A DNA stretch of 64,000 nt from Anaeromyxobacter dehalogenans 2CP-C (GTDB lineage: Bacteria; Myxococcota; Myxococcia; Myxococcales; Anaeromyxobacteraceae), in NCBI RefSeq assembly GCF_000013385.1, contig NC_007760.1, positions 2,853,001-2,917,000 of the forward strand, read 5' to 3'. The notes under the pieces are model-generated. The model did not search any database. It was not told the DNA's origin and saw only the letters and a program-made list of their open reading frames with translations. Shown one piece after another: positions 8,163-16,088 of the stretch (its first letter is position 1; each line of letters opens with the position of its first letter). Both the position numbers and the translations under genes were made by a program.

Positions 8163-9974
8163 CTACTTCGGCTCGAACGTGCTCTTCACGTACAGCTCGC
8201 GGAGCTGGCGCGCGTCCACGTCGCCGGGCGCCCCGGTCATGAGGTCGGTGCCCTTCTGCGTCTTGGGCCAGGCCACCACGTCGCGGAGCGACTCGGCGCC
8301 GGTGAGGAGCATGACCAGGCGGTCCATGCCGAGCGCGATGCCGCCGTGCGGCGGCGCGCCCATCTTGAGCGCGTCGAGCAGGAAGCCGAACTTGCTGCGG
8401 GCCTCCTCGTCCGAGATGCCCATGGCCTTGAACACCCGCGCCTGGACCTCGGGGTCGTGGAGGCGGATGGAGCCGCCGCCGATCTCGAACCCGTTCAGCA
8501 CCAGGTCGTAGCGGTAGCAGTTCACCTTGCCCGGGTCGCTCTCGAGGAACTGGAGGTCGGAGTCGTGCGGCCGCGTGAACGCGTGGTGCGCGGCGGCCCA
8601 CTGGCCGGACTCCTCGTCGTACTCGAACAGCGGCGGGTTCACCACCCACAGGAAGCGCCAGGCGCCGCCCGAGCCGTACTCGGGGATGAGGCCCATGCGC
8701 TTGGCGAGGTGCACGCGCAGGTTCGCCATCACCGTGTGGACGACCGACTCCTTGCCGAACTGGAACAGGAGCAGGTCGCCCGCCTTCGCCTCGCAGGCGT
8801 CGTTGATGGCCTGGCGGAGCGCGGGGGTGATGGTCTTCGCGAGCGGCGACTGGGTCCACTCGCCGCCCTCGCCGACCTTGGCGCGGGCGAGCCCCTTCGC
8901 GCCCATGCCCTTCACGTACTCCTCGAGCTTGTCGATCTCGGTGCGCGAGAAGTTCGCCGAGGCGGGCACGCGCATCGCCTTGACGATGCCCTTCGCCTTC
9001 ACGGCCTCGTGCATGAGCGGGACGCCGCCGCCGTCGTGCTGGCGCACCAGGTCGGTGAGCACCACGTGCGGCATGTCGAAGCGGAGGTCGGGCTTGTCGT
9101 TCCCGTACTTCGCCATCGACTCCTCGAACGGCATGCGCTGGAACGGGCGCGGGATCTCGATCCCGAGCACCTCCTTCCAGAGCTTCACCACCAGCCCCTC
9201 CATCACGTCGAACACGTCGTTCTGCTCCACGAACGACATCTCGACGTCGATCTGGGTGAACTCGGGCTGCCGGTCGAGCCGGAGGTCCTCGTCGCGGAAG
9301 CAGCGGACGATCTGGAAGTACCGGTCGAAGCCCGCCATCATGTACAGCTGCTTGAACAGCTGCGGGCTCTCGGCGAGCGCGTAGAACTTGCCGGGGTTGA
9401 GGCGCGAGGGGACGAGGAAGTTGCGGGCGCCGCCCGGCGTGTACTTCACCATGAACGGCGTCTCGAGCTCGAGGAAGCCCTTGTCGGTGAAGTAGTTGCG
9501 GGTGAGGTGGTTCACCTTCGCGCGCGTCATGAGCGTCTGCTGCAGCGGCGCGCGGCGCAGGTCGAGGTAGCGGTACTGGAGCCGCTTCTCCTCGCCGGTG
9601 TCGATCTTGTCCTCGATCTGGAACGGCGCCGGCTCGGAGCGGTTGAAGATCTCGAGGTCGGAGGCGTGGACCTCGATCTCGCCGGTGGGGAGCTTCGGGT
9701 TCACGTTGCCTCCGCGCGACACCACCTTGCCGCGGACGCCGACGCAGTACTCGAGCCGGAGCTGGCCGGCGAGCTCGTGCACGTCGGGGCGGACGTCCTC
9801 CTCGAACACCACCTGGGTGAGCCCGGCGCGGTCGCGCAGGTCGATGAACACCGCGCCGCCGTGGTCCCGCCGGTTGTTCACCCAGCCGAACAGCACGACC
9901 TCCTTGCCGATGTCGGCCTTGGTGAGTTCACCGCAGGAGTGGGTACGCTTGAGCTCGGTGATGAAGCGCGGCAA
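8163..9974 (-). CDS. aspS: aspartate-tRNA ligase, probably non-discriminating (Asp/Asn)
   Basis: A 603-residue class II aminoacyl-tRNA synthetase that charges tRNA with aspartate. It has an N-terminal OB-fold anticodon-binding domain (GWVNNRRDHGGAVFIDLRDR near residue 30), then the catalytic core with the bacterial GAD insertion domain. Motif 2 is at FRDEDLRLDRQPEFTQIDVE and motif 3 at GGIALGMDRLVMLLTGAESL. The RDHGG loop (His38) matches what is reported for non-discriminating bacterial AspRS, which also mischarge tRNA-Asn for GatCAB amidation; this is an inference. The start is TTG at 9972-9974, supported by GGAGG 8 bases upstream and by alignment of MPRFITELKRTHSCGEL with the family N-terminus. 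No good ATG is available. Confidence 0.95.
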   Translation of the reverse strand: MPRFITELKRTHSCGELTKADIGKEVVLFGWVNNRRDHGGAVFIDLRDRAGLTQVVFEEDVRPDVHELAGQLRLEYCVGVRGKVVSRGGNVNPKLPTGEIEVHASDLEIFNRSEPAPFQIEDKIDTGEEKRLQYRYLDLRRAPLQQTLMTRAKVNHLTRNYFTDKGFLELETPFMVKYTPGGARNFLVPSRLNPGKFYALAESPQLFKQLYMMAGFDRYFQIVRCFRDEDLRLDRQPEFTQIDVEMSFVEQNDVFDVMEGLVVKLWKEVLGIEIPRPFQRMPFEESMAKYGNDKPDLRFDMPHVVLTDLVRQHDGGGVPLMHEAVKAKGIVKAMRVPASANFSRTEIDKLEEYVKGMGAKGLARAKVGEGGEWTQSPLAKTITPALRQAINDACEAKAGDLLLFQFGKESVVHTVMANLRVHLAKRMGLIPEYGSGGAWRFLWVVNPPLFEYDEESGQWAAAHHAFTRPHDSDLQFLESDPGKVNCYRYDLVLNGFEIGGGSIRLHDPEVQARVFKAMGISDEEARSKFGFLLDALKMGAPPHGGIALGMDRLVMLLTGAESLRDVVAWPKTQKGTDLMTGAPGDVDARQLRELYVKSTFEPK

Positions 9975-10222
9975 GGGACGGGCCTCCGGACGTGGGGAAA
10001 GGCAGCTAACACTGCGGAACCTCAGGCGTCAAGGACGACCGCAGCCCTTCCGGTGCGCGCCGTCGCGGGGCGTCCCGGGCCTCGCGGGCATGTGGAAGTT
10101 TCAGCCCGGACCCTGGAATTCCTGCAGTGCGCCGCGGCGCGGAGCGGACGCGGGCCCGCCCGGCGGCGCGCCGGCGCTGGCCCCGTGGTTGCAGTCCCGG
10201 CTCCCGGAGAGGGAGGCATCGC

Positions 10223-10444
10223 ATGGACGTGGACGAGGGCGGCGTCGGGATCGATCCGGTGTGCGGGCGGCCGGTGCTCCAGGAGGACGCGGAGGCGTTC
10301 GAGTACAAGAAGCGCCGGTACTTCTTCTGCTCGCGCCGCTGCCGGGAGCGGTTCGAGCGCCACGCGGAGCGGCTCCACGTGGGCGAGCTCGCCAGGATGG
10401 GCGCGCTGTTCGGGGAGCGGCGCGACCGCTGGGGCGTCGCCTGA
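10223..10444 (+). CDS. small YHS-domain protein (metal-binding type)
   Basis: A 73-residue protein consisting almost entirely of a YHS domain: GIDPVCGRPV with C14, then FEYKKRRYFFCSRRCRERFERH with C36 and C40. This three-cysteine pattern is found in YHS/TRASH-type domains of copper- and heavy-metal-handling proteins and as free-standing small proteins. The substrate metal is not known. The ATG at 10223 is preceded by GAGAGGGAGG, a strong ribosome-binding site, which fixes the start; the frame stays open further upstream but lacks such a site. It is followed 153 bases downstream by the oxidoreductase gene on the same strand. Confidence 0.8.
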   Translation: MDVDEGGVGIDPVCGRPVLQEDAEAFEYKKRRYFFCSRRCRERFERHAERLHVGELARMGALFGERRDRWGVA

Positions 10445-10597
10445 GCTCCGTCGCCGGATTCCCCGAGATGACGGGCGCATGCGCCGCGCGGCGCGCACGT
10501 CCCTGATCCGGGCACTGGACCCCTCCGGTGGGCTGGACGCAGGATGGCGGTCCCTTCGCCTTCCGCCCGCCCTCCCCTCGCACCCGGAGACCCGCCC

Positions 10598-11608
10598 ATG
10601 CCCGCGCCCTCGCTGCCGCAGCGCTTTCGAGCCTTCGTCGTCCGGGAGGGCGACGGCACCCGCTCCGCCGGCTTCGAGGAGCTGCCCGCCTCCGCGCTGC
10701 CGGAGGGCGAGCTGACGGTCGCGGTCCGCTACTCCAGCCTCAACTACAAGGACGCGCTCGCGGTCACCGGCAAGGGCAAGGTGATCCGGAAGTTCCCCAT
10801 GGTCCCGGGCATCGACCTCGCCGGCACCGTGCTCGAGTCGCGCGACCCGTCGTTCCAGCCGGGCGACGAGGTGCTGGTGACGGGCTGGGGCATCGGCGAG
10901 GCCACGTTCGGCGGCTACGCCGGCCTGGCGCGCGTCCGCGCCGAGTGGGCGCTGCCGCTCCCGCGCGGCCTGACCGCCCGGCGCGCGATGGCGATCGGCA
11001 CCGCCGGGTTCACCGCCGCGCTGTGCGTGGACGCGCTGGAGGACGCCGGCGTGCGCCCCGGCGGCCGGCCGGTGATCGTCACCGGCGCGGCCGGCGGCGT
11101 CGGCAGCGTCGCCGTCGCGCTGCTGGCGCGCGCGGGGTACGAGGTCGCGGCCTCCACCGGCCGCCCCTCGGAGCGCGCCTTCCTGGAGTCGCTGGGCGCC
11201 TCGCGCATCGTGCCGCGCGAGGAGCTGGCGCGGCCGGCCACGCGGCCGCTCGAGTCGGAGACCTGGGCGGGCGGCGTGGACGCGGTGGGTGGCGCGGTGC
11301 TCGCCACCGTGCTCCGCCAGACCGCGTACCGCGGCGCGGTGGCCGCCTGCGGGCTCGCCGGCGGGACCGACCTGCCGGTCACGGTGCTCCCGTTCGTGCT
11401 CCGCGGCGTGCGCCTGCAGGGCGTGGACTCGGTGATGGCGCCGCAGGCGCCGCGCGCGCGGGCCTGGGGCCGCATCGCGCGCGATCTCACCGCCGACCGG
11501 ATCGACGCGCTCACCACCGAGATCCCGCTGGCCGAGGTGCCGGCGTGGAGCGAGCGGATCCTCGCCGGCCAGGTGCGCGGGCGCGCGGTGGTGGCCGTGG
11601 CGCCGTAG
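10598..11608 (+). CDS. zinc-independent MDR oxidoreductase, AcuI/YhdH family (acrylyl-CoA reductase-like)
   Basis: A 336-residue medium-chain dehydrogenase/reductase. It has the quinone-oxidoreductase-type GroES-like N-terminal domain with YSSLNYKDALAVTGKGKVIR, the family hallmark of YhdH/AcuI, and MVPGIDLAGTVLES. The NADPH-binding motif is VIVTGAAGGVGSVAVALLAR. The catalytic zinc ligands of alcohol dehydrogenases are missing. AcuI reduces acryloyl-CoA to propionyl-CoA with NADPH in 3-hydroxypropionate and DMSP metabolism; related YhdH act on small enones, so the precise substrate is open. The start ATG at 10598 has GGAGA 9 bases upstream. An in-frame ATG at 10544 would add 18 low-complexity residues and is rejected. 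Confidence 0.88.
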   Translation: MPAPSLPQRFRAFVVREGDGTRSAGFEELPASALPEGELTVAVRYSSLNYKDALAVTGKGKVIRKFPMVPGIDLAGTVLESRDPSFQPGDEVLVTGWGIGEATFGGYAGLARVRAEWALPLPRGLTARRAMAIGTAGFTAALCVDALEDAGVRPGGRPVIVTGAAGGVGSVAVALLARAGYEVAASTGRPSERAFLESLGASRIVPREELARPATRPLESETWAGGVDAVGGAVLATVLRQTAYRGAVAACGLAGGTDLPVTVLPFVLRGVRLQGVDSVMAPQAPRARAWGRIARDLTADRIDALTTEIPLAEVPAWSERILAGQVRGRAVVAVAP

Positions 11609-11623
11609 CGCGCGGGCGGCGCC

Positions 11624-13345
11624 TCAGCGCGCCGGCCGCAGGTCCTTCAGCTTGAGCTGCAGGCGGCGGGTGCCGTCCCACTCGTCGAAGCCGATGGTGA
11701 ACGCGGCGTCCACCGGGCCGCCGCACGCCGGCGCGCGGTCGCCCATGCCGAAGCCGATGGCGTCGAGGCCGCGCCCGAGCGCGAGCTTCAGGTGCGCGCC
11801 GCCCGCCCCCACCGTCCGCGCGCGCGCCGCGGCGCCGCGCAGCGCGAACACCGGCTCCGGGTGGCCGGCGCCGAACGGCCCGAGCCGCGCCAGCCCCTCG
11901 GCGGCGTCCTCGGTGACCTCGGCGTCGCCCACCCAGCCGTCGATCCGGCAGCGCGGCACCAGGTCCTCGTCCGCGATGGTGGCGGCGGCGTGCGCCTCGA
12001 ACGCGGCGCGGAACGGCTCGACCTGCGCCCGCTCCACCGTGACGCCGGCGGCGTGCCGGTGGCCGCCGAAGCGGGCCAGGTGGCCGGAGCACGCGGCGAG
12101 CGCGTCGTAGAGGTGGAAGCCCTCGATCGACCGCCCGCTGCCCTTCCCGGCGCCGTCCTCCAGCGCCACCAGCACCGCGGGGCGGTGGAAGCGCTCGACC
12201 ACGCGCGACGCGACGATGCCCACGACGCCGGCGTGCCAGCCGTCGCGGGCCAGCACCAGCCCGCGCGCGCCGGCGGCCACCCGCGCCCCCGCGTCGGCGA
12301 GCGCCTGCTCCAGGATGCGCCGCTCGATCTCCTGCCTGGCCTGGTTCTCCCGGTCCAGCTCGTCGGCGAGCGCCTGCGCGGCCGCCGCGTCGCCGGAGAG
12401 CAGCAGGCGCACGCCGCGCCCCGCGTCGTCGAGCCGGCCCGCGGCGTTGATGCGCGGCGCGAGCCGGAACCCCACCTGGCCGGCCGTGACGGGCGTCCCG
12501 TCCGCGATGCCGGCCACGCGCTTCAGCGCGCGCACGCCGGGGCGCCGGCTGGTCGCGAGCTGCTCGAGCCCCCAGCGCACCAGGATCCGGTTCGCGCCGA
12601 CCAGCGGCACCACGTCGGCGACCGTGCCGAGCGCGACGAGGTCGAGCACCTCCTTCAGGTTCGGCTCGGGCCGGGCCGGGCCGAAGCGACCCCGCTCGCG
12701 GAGCCGGCGCCGGAGCGCCATGGCGAGCGCGAACGTCACGCCCACCGCGGCCAGGTCCTTCGACGGGTAGGCGCAGCCGGGCTGGTGGGGGTTGAGGATG
12801 GCGGCGGCGGCCGGCAGCTCCACCGGGACCGTGTGGTGGTCCACCACCACCGTGTCCACGCCCAGCCCGGCGGCGACGCGCACCTCGTCCACGCTCGTGA
12901 TCCCGCAGTCGAGCGTCACCAGCAGGCGGACGCCCTGCGCGGCCAGGCTGCGGACGGCGTCGCCGTTGAGGCCGTAGCCCTCCACCAGCCGGTGCGGCGT
13001 GTAGGTGACGACGTCGGCCCCCGCCGCGCGCAGGAAGCCGCAGAGGAGCGCGGTCGAGGTGACGCCGTCCACGTCGTAGTCGCCGTAGCAGGCGATGCGC
13101 TCGCCGCCCTCCAGCGCGCGCGCGATCCGCTCGACCGCCGCCTCCATCCCCTTCATGCGGAACGGATCCGGCAGGTCGGCGAGGCGCGCGGCCAGGAAGG
13201 CCTCGGCCTCCGCCGGGTCCGCGTGGCCGCGGGCCGCGAGCACGCGCGCGGCCAGCGGGTGCAGGCCCAGGGCGGCGGCCAGCTCCGCCGCGCGCGCCGC
13301 GTCCACCGCCGCCTCCACCCACCGCTTCCCGGTCGCGACCGACAC
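11624..13345 (-). CDS. recJ: single-stranded-DNA-specific 5'-3' exonuclease RecJ
   Basis: A 573-residue member of the DHH phosphoesterase family, close to the length of E. coli RecJ (577). The order is the DHH domain, with CYGDYDVDGVTSTALL (D89, D91, D93) and VVVDHH (D169, H170, H171), then DHHA1 with GRSIEGFHLYDALAACSGHL followed by ARFGGHRHAAGVTV, then the C-terminal OB-fold. RecJ degrades single-stranded DNA 5' to 3' in recombination and mismatch repair. The start is GTG at 13343-13345; the frame stays open upstream but the extension is Arg/Pro-rich noise. Its stop lies 15 bases from that of the convergent AcuI-like gene. Confidence 0.93.
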   Translation of the reverse strand: MSVATGKRWVEAAVDAARAAELAAALGLHPLAARVLAARGHADPAEAEAFLAARLADLPDPFRMKGMEAAVERIARALEGGERIACYGDYDVDGVTSTALLCGFLRAAGADVVTYTPHRLVEGYGLNGDAVRSLAAQGVRLLVTLDCGITSVDEVRVAAGLGVDTVVVDHHTVPVELPAAAAILNPHQPGCAYPSKDLAAVGVTFALAMALRRRLRERGRFGPARPEPNLKEVLDLVALGTVADVVPLVGANRILVRWGLEQLATSRRPGVRALKRVAGIADGTPVTAGQVGFRLAPRINAAGRLDDAGRGVRLLLSGDAAAAQALADELDRENQARQEIERRILEQALADAGARVAAGARGLVLARDGWHAGVVGIVASRVVERFHRPAVLVALEDGAGKGSGRSIEGFHLYDALAACSGHLARFGGHRHAAGVTVERAQVEPFRAAFEAHAAATIADEDLVPRCRIDGWVGDAEVTEDAAEGLARLGPFGAGHPEPVFALRGAAARARTVGAGGAHLKLALGRGLDAIGFGMGDRAPACGGPVDAAFTIGFDEWDGTRRLQLKLKDLRPAR

Positions 13346-13521
13346 GGTCCGCTCGGTAGCACGCCGCCCTGACAGGGCGGCGGCCGGGCGCGGGGACGCG
13401 GCCGCGCGCGCGGAGGGCCCGCGCGCCCGCAGGCGGTGCGGCGCGCGCTCCGGGCCGTGCGCCACGCCGTGCGCACGTTTCGGGCCGCCGCGCAGGTCGC
13501 GCGCGCGAGACGGGAGGATGG

Positions 13522-14118
13522 ATGAAGCACGCAACGAGATGGATGCTGGCCGGCGCGCTGGCGGCCGCGGCGCTGGGTGGCGCGTACGCGCAGAGCGGCG
13601 GCACCGGCGGCAGCGGGACCGGCACGCCGGGGTCCGCGGGGTCCGGCACCAGCGCCACGGGGGCGGACACGGCCGGCGCCGGCACGATGGGCACGGGCAC
13701 GACCGGCACCGGGACCGACACCACCGGCACCGGCACCACCGGGACCGGCACCGACGGCACGGGCACCTACCCGCCTCCCGCAGGCACGGGCACGGCCGGC
13801 GCGCCGGGCACGGGCGCCGGCGGGACCGAGGCCTATCCGCCGCCGACCGGCACGGGCACGGGCAACGACACGACCGGAACCGGCACGACGGGGACCGGCG
13901 CCGACGGCACCTACCCGCCACCAGCCGGGACCGGGACCACCGCGACGCCCGGCACCGGGGCCGGCGGCACCGACGCCTACCCGCCGCCGCCCGGCGCGGG
14001 CACGGACACGAACGGCGCCGGGACGAGCGGCACGACCGGCGCGGACACCTACCCGCCGCCGGCCGGCACCGGGACCGACGCGAGCGACGCCGGCACGACC
14101 GGCGGCGTCCAGCGCTGA
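13522..14118 (+). CDS. exported Gly/Thr/Pro repeat protein
   Basis: A 198-residue low-complexity protein. Residues 1-23 (MKHATRWMLAGALAAAALGG then AYA) are a clear signal peptide with an AYA cleavage site. The mature part is built from GTGT-type Gly/Thr runs interrupted by YPPP at residues 83, 105, 131, 153 and 177. Copies 83/131 and 105/153 are each 48 residues apart, so the region is an internally duplicated unit of about 144 bases. No catalytic domain is present. It probably sits in the envelope or outside the cell as a flexible, proline-punctuated chain; the role is unknown. ATG start with GGGAGG upstream. Codon use is like its neighbours, so it is not an obvious recent arrival. Confidence 0.8.
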   Translation: MKHATRWMLAGALAAAALGGAYAQSGGTGGSGTGTPGSAGSGTSATGADTAGAGTMGTGTTGTGTDTTGTGTTGTGTDGTGTYPPPAGTGTAGAPGTGAGGTEAYPPPTGTGTGNDTTGTGTTGTGADGTYPPPAGTGTTATPGTGAGGTDAYPPPPGAGTDTNGAGTSGTTGADTYPPPAGTGTDASDAGTTGGVQR

Positions 14119-14173
14119 GCGCGGCGGGCCGCGGCTGCCCCAGTCACCTCGGGTGAACGGGGGCGGCCGCGGC

Positions 14174-14572
14174 TCAGGACGCCGCGCGCCGCCTGGCCAG
14201 CGCCGCCTCGATCGCGGCGACCAGGCGCGCGGGGTCGAACGGCTTCTGCAGGAACACGTCCGCGCCCGCCCGGCGGAACGCGTCCTCCGCGTGCTCGTCG
14301 CCCGACATGCCGATGAGCACCGGATGGTGCCGGCTGGGCGCGTCGTGCACCGCGCGGATGACCTCGCCGCCGAGCCGCCCCGGCAGGCGGTGATCCACCA
14401 CCCAGACGTCGGCCGGCGGGAGGTCCGCGAGCTGGAACACGCCCGCCTGGGCGGGCAGGCCGATGACCGCGTGGCCCATCCGCCGGAGCACGTCCACGAG
14501 CAGCTCGCGCAGATCCGCGTCGTCATCGATGACGACGATGCGCAATCCGGCCGTGGAGCCAGTCGCCCCCAT
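14174..14572 (-). CDS. stand-alone response-regulator receiver domain
   Basis: A 132-residue CheY-like receiver with no output domain. RIVVIDDDADLRELLVDVLR gives the acidic pocket (D16-D18). The phosphoacceptor is D60 in VWVVDHRLPGRLGG, S90 is in the switch position in LIGMSGDEHAEDAF, and K110 is the conserved lysine in DVFLQKPF. Such single-domain regulators act by protein-protein contact with a kinase, phosphotransferase or target. No histidine kinase is encoded nearby, so the partner is elsewhere. ATG start at 14570-14572. It stands alone between the convergent repeat-protein gene and the secF end. Confidence 0.9.
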   Translation of the reverse strand: MGATGSTAGLRIVVIDDDADLRELLVDVLRRMGHAVIGLPAQAGVFQLADLPPADVWVVDHRLPGRLGGEVIRAVHDAPSRHHPVLIGMSGDEHAEDAFRRAGADVFLQKPFDPARLVAAIEAALARRRAAS

Positions 14573-14879
14573 GCCGCATTGATGGGGGCTCCCCGTCGAT
14601 ACGCGAACCCCCCGCGCGGGGTCGCCCCTGGTGATTGCGCAATCGGTGGTGATCGGATCTTCACGCTGCGATCGTGTCGCGCGAGAAGTTCACCGACGGT
14701 GTGCGACCCGGCGCCGCGCCGCGCGACGCCCGTCCCGCCTACGGGGGCCTTCCCGCCACGACGCGCGGCGCGCCGGCCTGGGCCGGCTCGGCCTCGAAGC
14801 TGCGCGCCGTCCCCGGAACGGCGAAGGGCCCCCCGCTGGCGCGAGGGGCCCTTCCGGAAGCCGTCCGCCGGCGCCGCGG
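14573..14879. other. 307-base intergenic region with hairpin and short palindrome
   Basis: I see no gene here. The region is downstream of secF and upstream of the receiver gene. Near the secF end, arms 14823-14832 and 14845-14854 form a perfect 10-bp GAAGGGCCCC hairpin with a 12-base loop, a likely end-of-operon structure for yajC-secDF, without a T-run. At 14633-14644 there is a perfect palindrome GATTGCGCAATC in a relatively AT-rich patch, a possible operator or promoter area for the receiver gene. Confidence 0.5.
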
Positions 14880-16088
14880 CTACTTCGCGGTCCGGGCCTG
14901 CGGCTGCGCCGCGGCCGCCGCGGCCGCGCCCTTCGCCTTCGCCTTCTTCTTCTCGGCCCGCTCCTCCAGCCAGATGGTCATCGGGGCGGCGATGAACCAG
15001 GTGGAGTAGGTGCCGGAGATGATGCCGAACAGCATCGCCATGGAGAAGTCGAAGATGGTGCCGACGCCGTAGACGAGCAGGCCGATGAGCGAGAGCGCCG
15101 TCGCGAACGAGGTGAGGAAGGTGCGGCCCAGCACCTCGTTGATGGAGAGGTTCACGATGTCCGAGAGGCTCCGGCCGCGCAGCTTGGCCTGGTTCTCGCG
15201 GATGCGGTCGTAGATGACGACCGTGTCGTTCACCGAGTAGCCGACCACCGTCAGGATCACCGCGATCGAGGTCAGGTTGAACTCGCGGCCGGTGATGGTG
15301 AAGTAGCCCATGGTCATGATCGCGTCGTGCAGCATCGCGATGACCACGCCCGGGCTGAAGCGGAAGTCGAACCGCAGGCCGATGTACACCACGATGAGGC
15401 CGATGGCGTACAGGATGGCCTTCAGGCCCTGCGCCTGGAGCTCGCGGCCGGCCGCCGGGCCCACGTACTCGACCCGGCGCACGTTCGGCTGCGCGTCGCC
15501 CAGGTGGTCCTTCAGGCCCGCCTGGACGTTCTCCTGGATGCCCTGGGTGATGACGGCGTAGGAGCGCGTGCCGGCGGTGAGCCCCTGCTCCTCGCGGACG
15601 TCGCGCACCTTCACGCCGGCCGCCTCGACCGCCGCCCGGACCGCGGCGGCGTCCACCGCGCCCGAGAACTGGAAGTCGATCTTGTCGCCGAACTCGGGGT
15701 TGAACGCGAAGCCCGCCACCGGCAGCTTCGCCTTCACCGCGTCGGCCACCCGGGCCACGTCCGCCTCGGTGAGCAGCGAGATGCGCTCGACGCGGATGAG
15801 GAAGGTGTGCTCGGCCTCGGCGCCGTAGGTCTGGACCGAGGCGCCCTTGAAGCCGAGATCCTCGACCGTCTTGCGGATGTCGGCGGGGTCCACGGCCTTG
15901 CCGAACTGGACCTCCATCTCGGTGCCGCCCGCGAAGTCCACGCCCATGTTCAGGCCGTGGACGAACGGGAGCGACCACACGATGACCGCCAGGTTGACGA
16001 CCAGCGAGAGCGCCACGGCGATGTGGCGCTTGCCCACGAAGTCGAACTTCGTGTCGTGGGGGATGATGTCGAAGGTCTTGAATTGCAT
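14880..16088 (-). CDS. secF: protein translocase subunit SecF
   Basis: A 402-residue inner-membrane RND-family protein that works with SecD to pull secreted proteins through SecYEG using the proton motive force. One N-terminal membrane helix (about residues 24-45) is followed by the periplasmic domain starting GLNMGVDFAGGTEMEV, the conserved D1 motif of SecF. The C-terminal five-helix bundle includes FDFRFSPGVVIAMLHD, TVVGYSVNDTVVIYDRIREN and LTSFATALSLIGLLVYGVG. The C-terminal 25 residues are a Lys/Ala-rich cytoplasmic tail. Its ATG shares one base with the secD stop (TGATG), giving translational coupling. Confidence 0.96.
   Translation of the reverse strand: MQFKTFDIIPHDTKFDFVGKRHIAVALSLVVNLAVIVWSLPFVHGLNMGVDFAGGTEMEVQFGKAVDPADIRKTVEDLGFKGASVQTYGAEAEHTFLIRVERISLLTEADVARVADAVKAKLPVAGFAFNPEFGDKIDFQFSGAVDAAAVRAAVEAAGVKVRDVREEQGLTAGTRSYAVITQGIQENVQAGLKDHLGDAQPNVRRVEYVGPAAGRELQAQGLKAILYAIGLIVVYIGLRFDFRFSPGVVIAMLHDAIMTMGYFTITGREFNLTSIAVILTVVGYSVNDTVVIYDRIRENQAKLRGRSLSDIVNLSINEVLGRTFLTSFATALSLIGLLVYGVGTIFDFSMAMLFGIISGTYSTWFIAAPMTIWLEERAEKKKAKAKGAAAAAAAQPQARTAK

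Noticed and set aside
10003-10032. TTGACG and TTAGCT, 17 bases apart, upstream of aspS
   Set aside because: The -35 is good but the -10 matches consensus at only two positions; too weak to list.
10022-10498. Minus-strand frames opposite the YHS gene
   Set aside because: The YHS gene has a strong ribosome-binding site and a recognised Cys pattern; the antisense frames are low-complexity.
5346-10715. Plus-strand frame of about 1790 codons opposite glpA, glpB and aspS
   Set aside because: Pro/Arg/Ala repeats only; an artefact of 75% G+C.
13640-14100. Repeated DNA that looks at first like a tandem array
   Set aside because: It is the coding repeat of the YPPP/GTGT protein, with variable units and no spacers, so not a CRISPR array.
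14674-15009. Plus-strand frame crossing the secF end
   Set aside because: Most of it is antisense to secF; the remainder has no motif and no ribosome-binding site.
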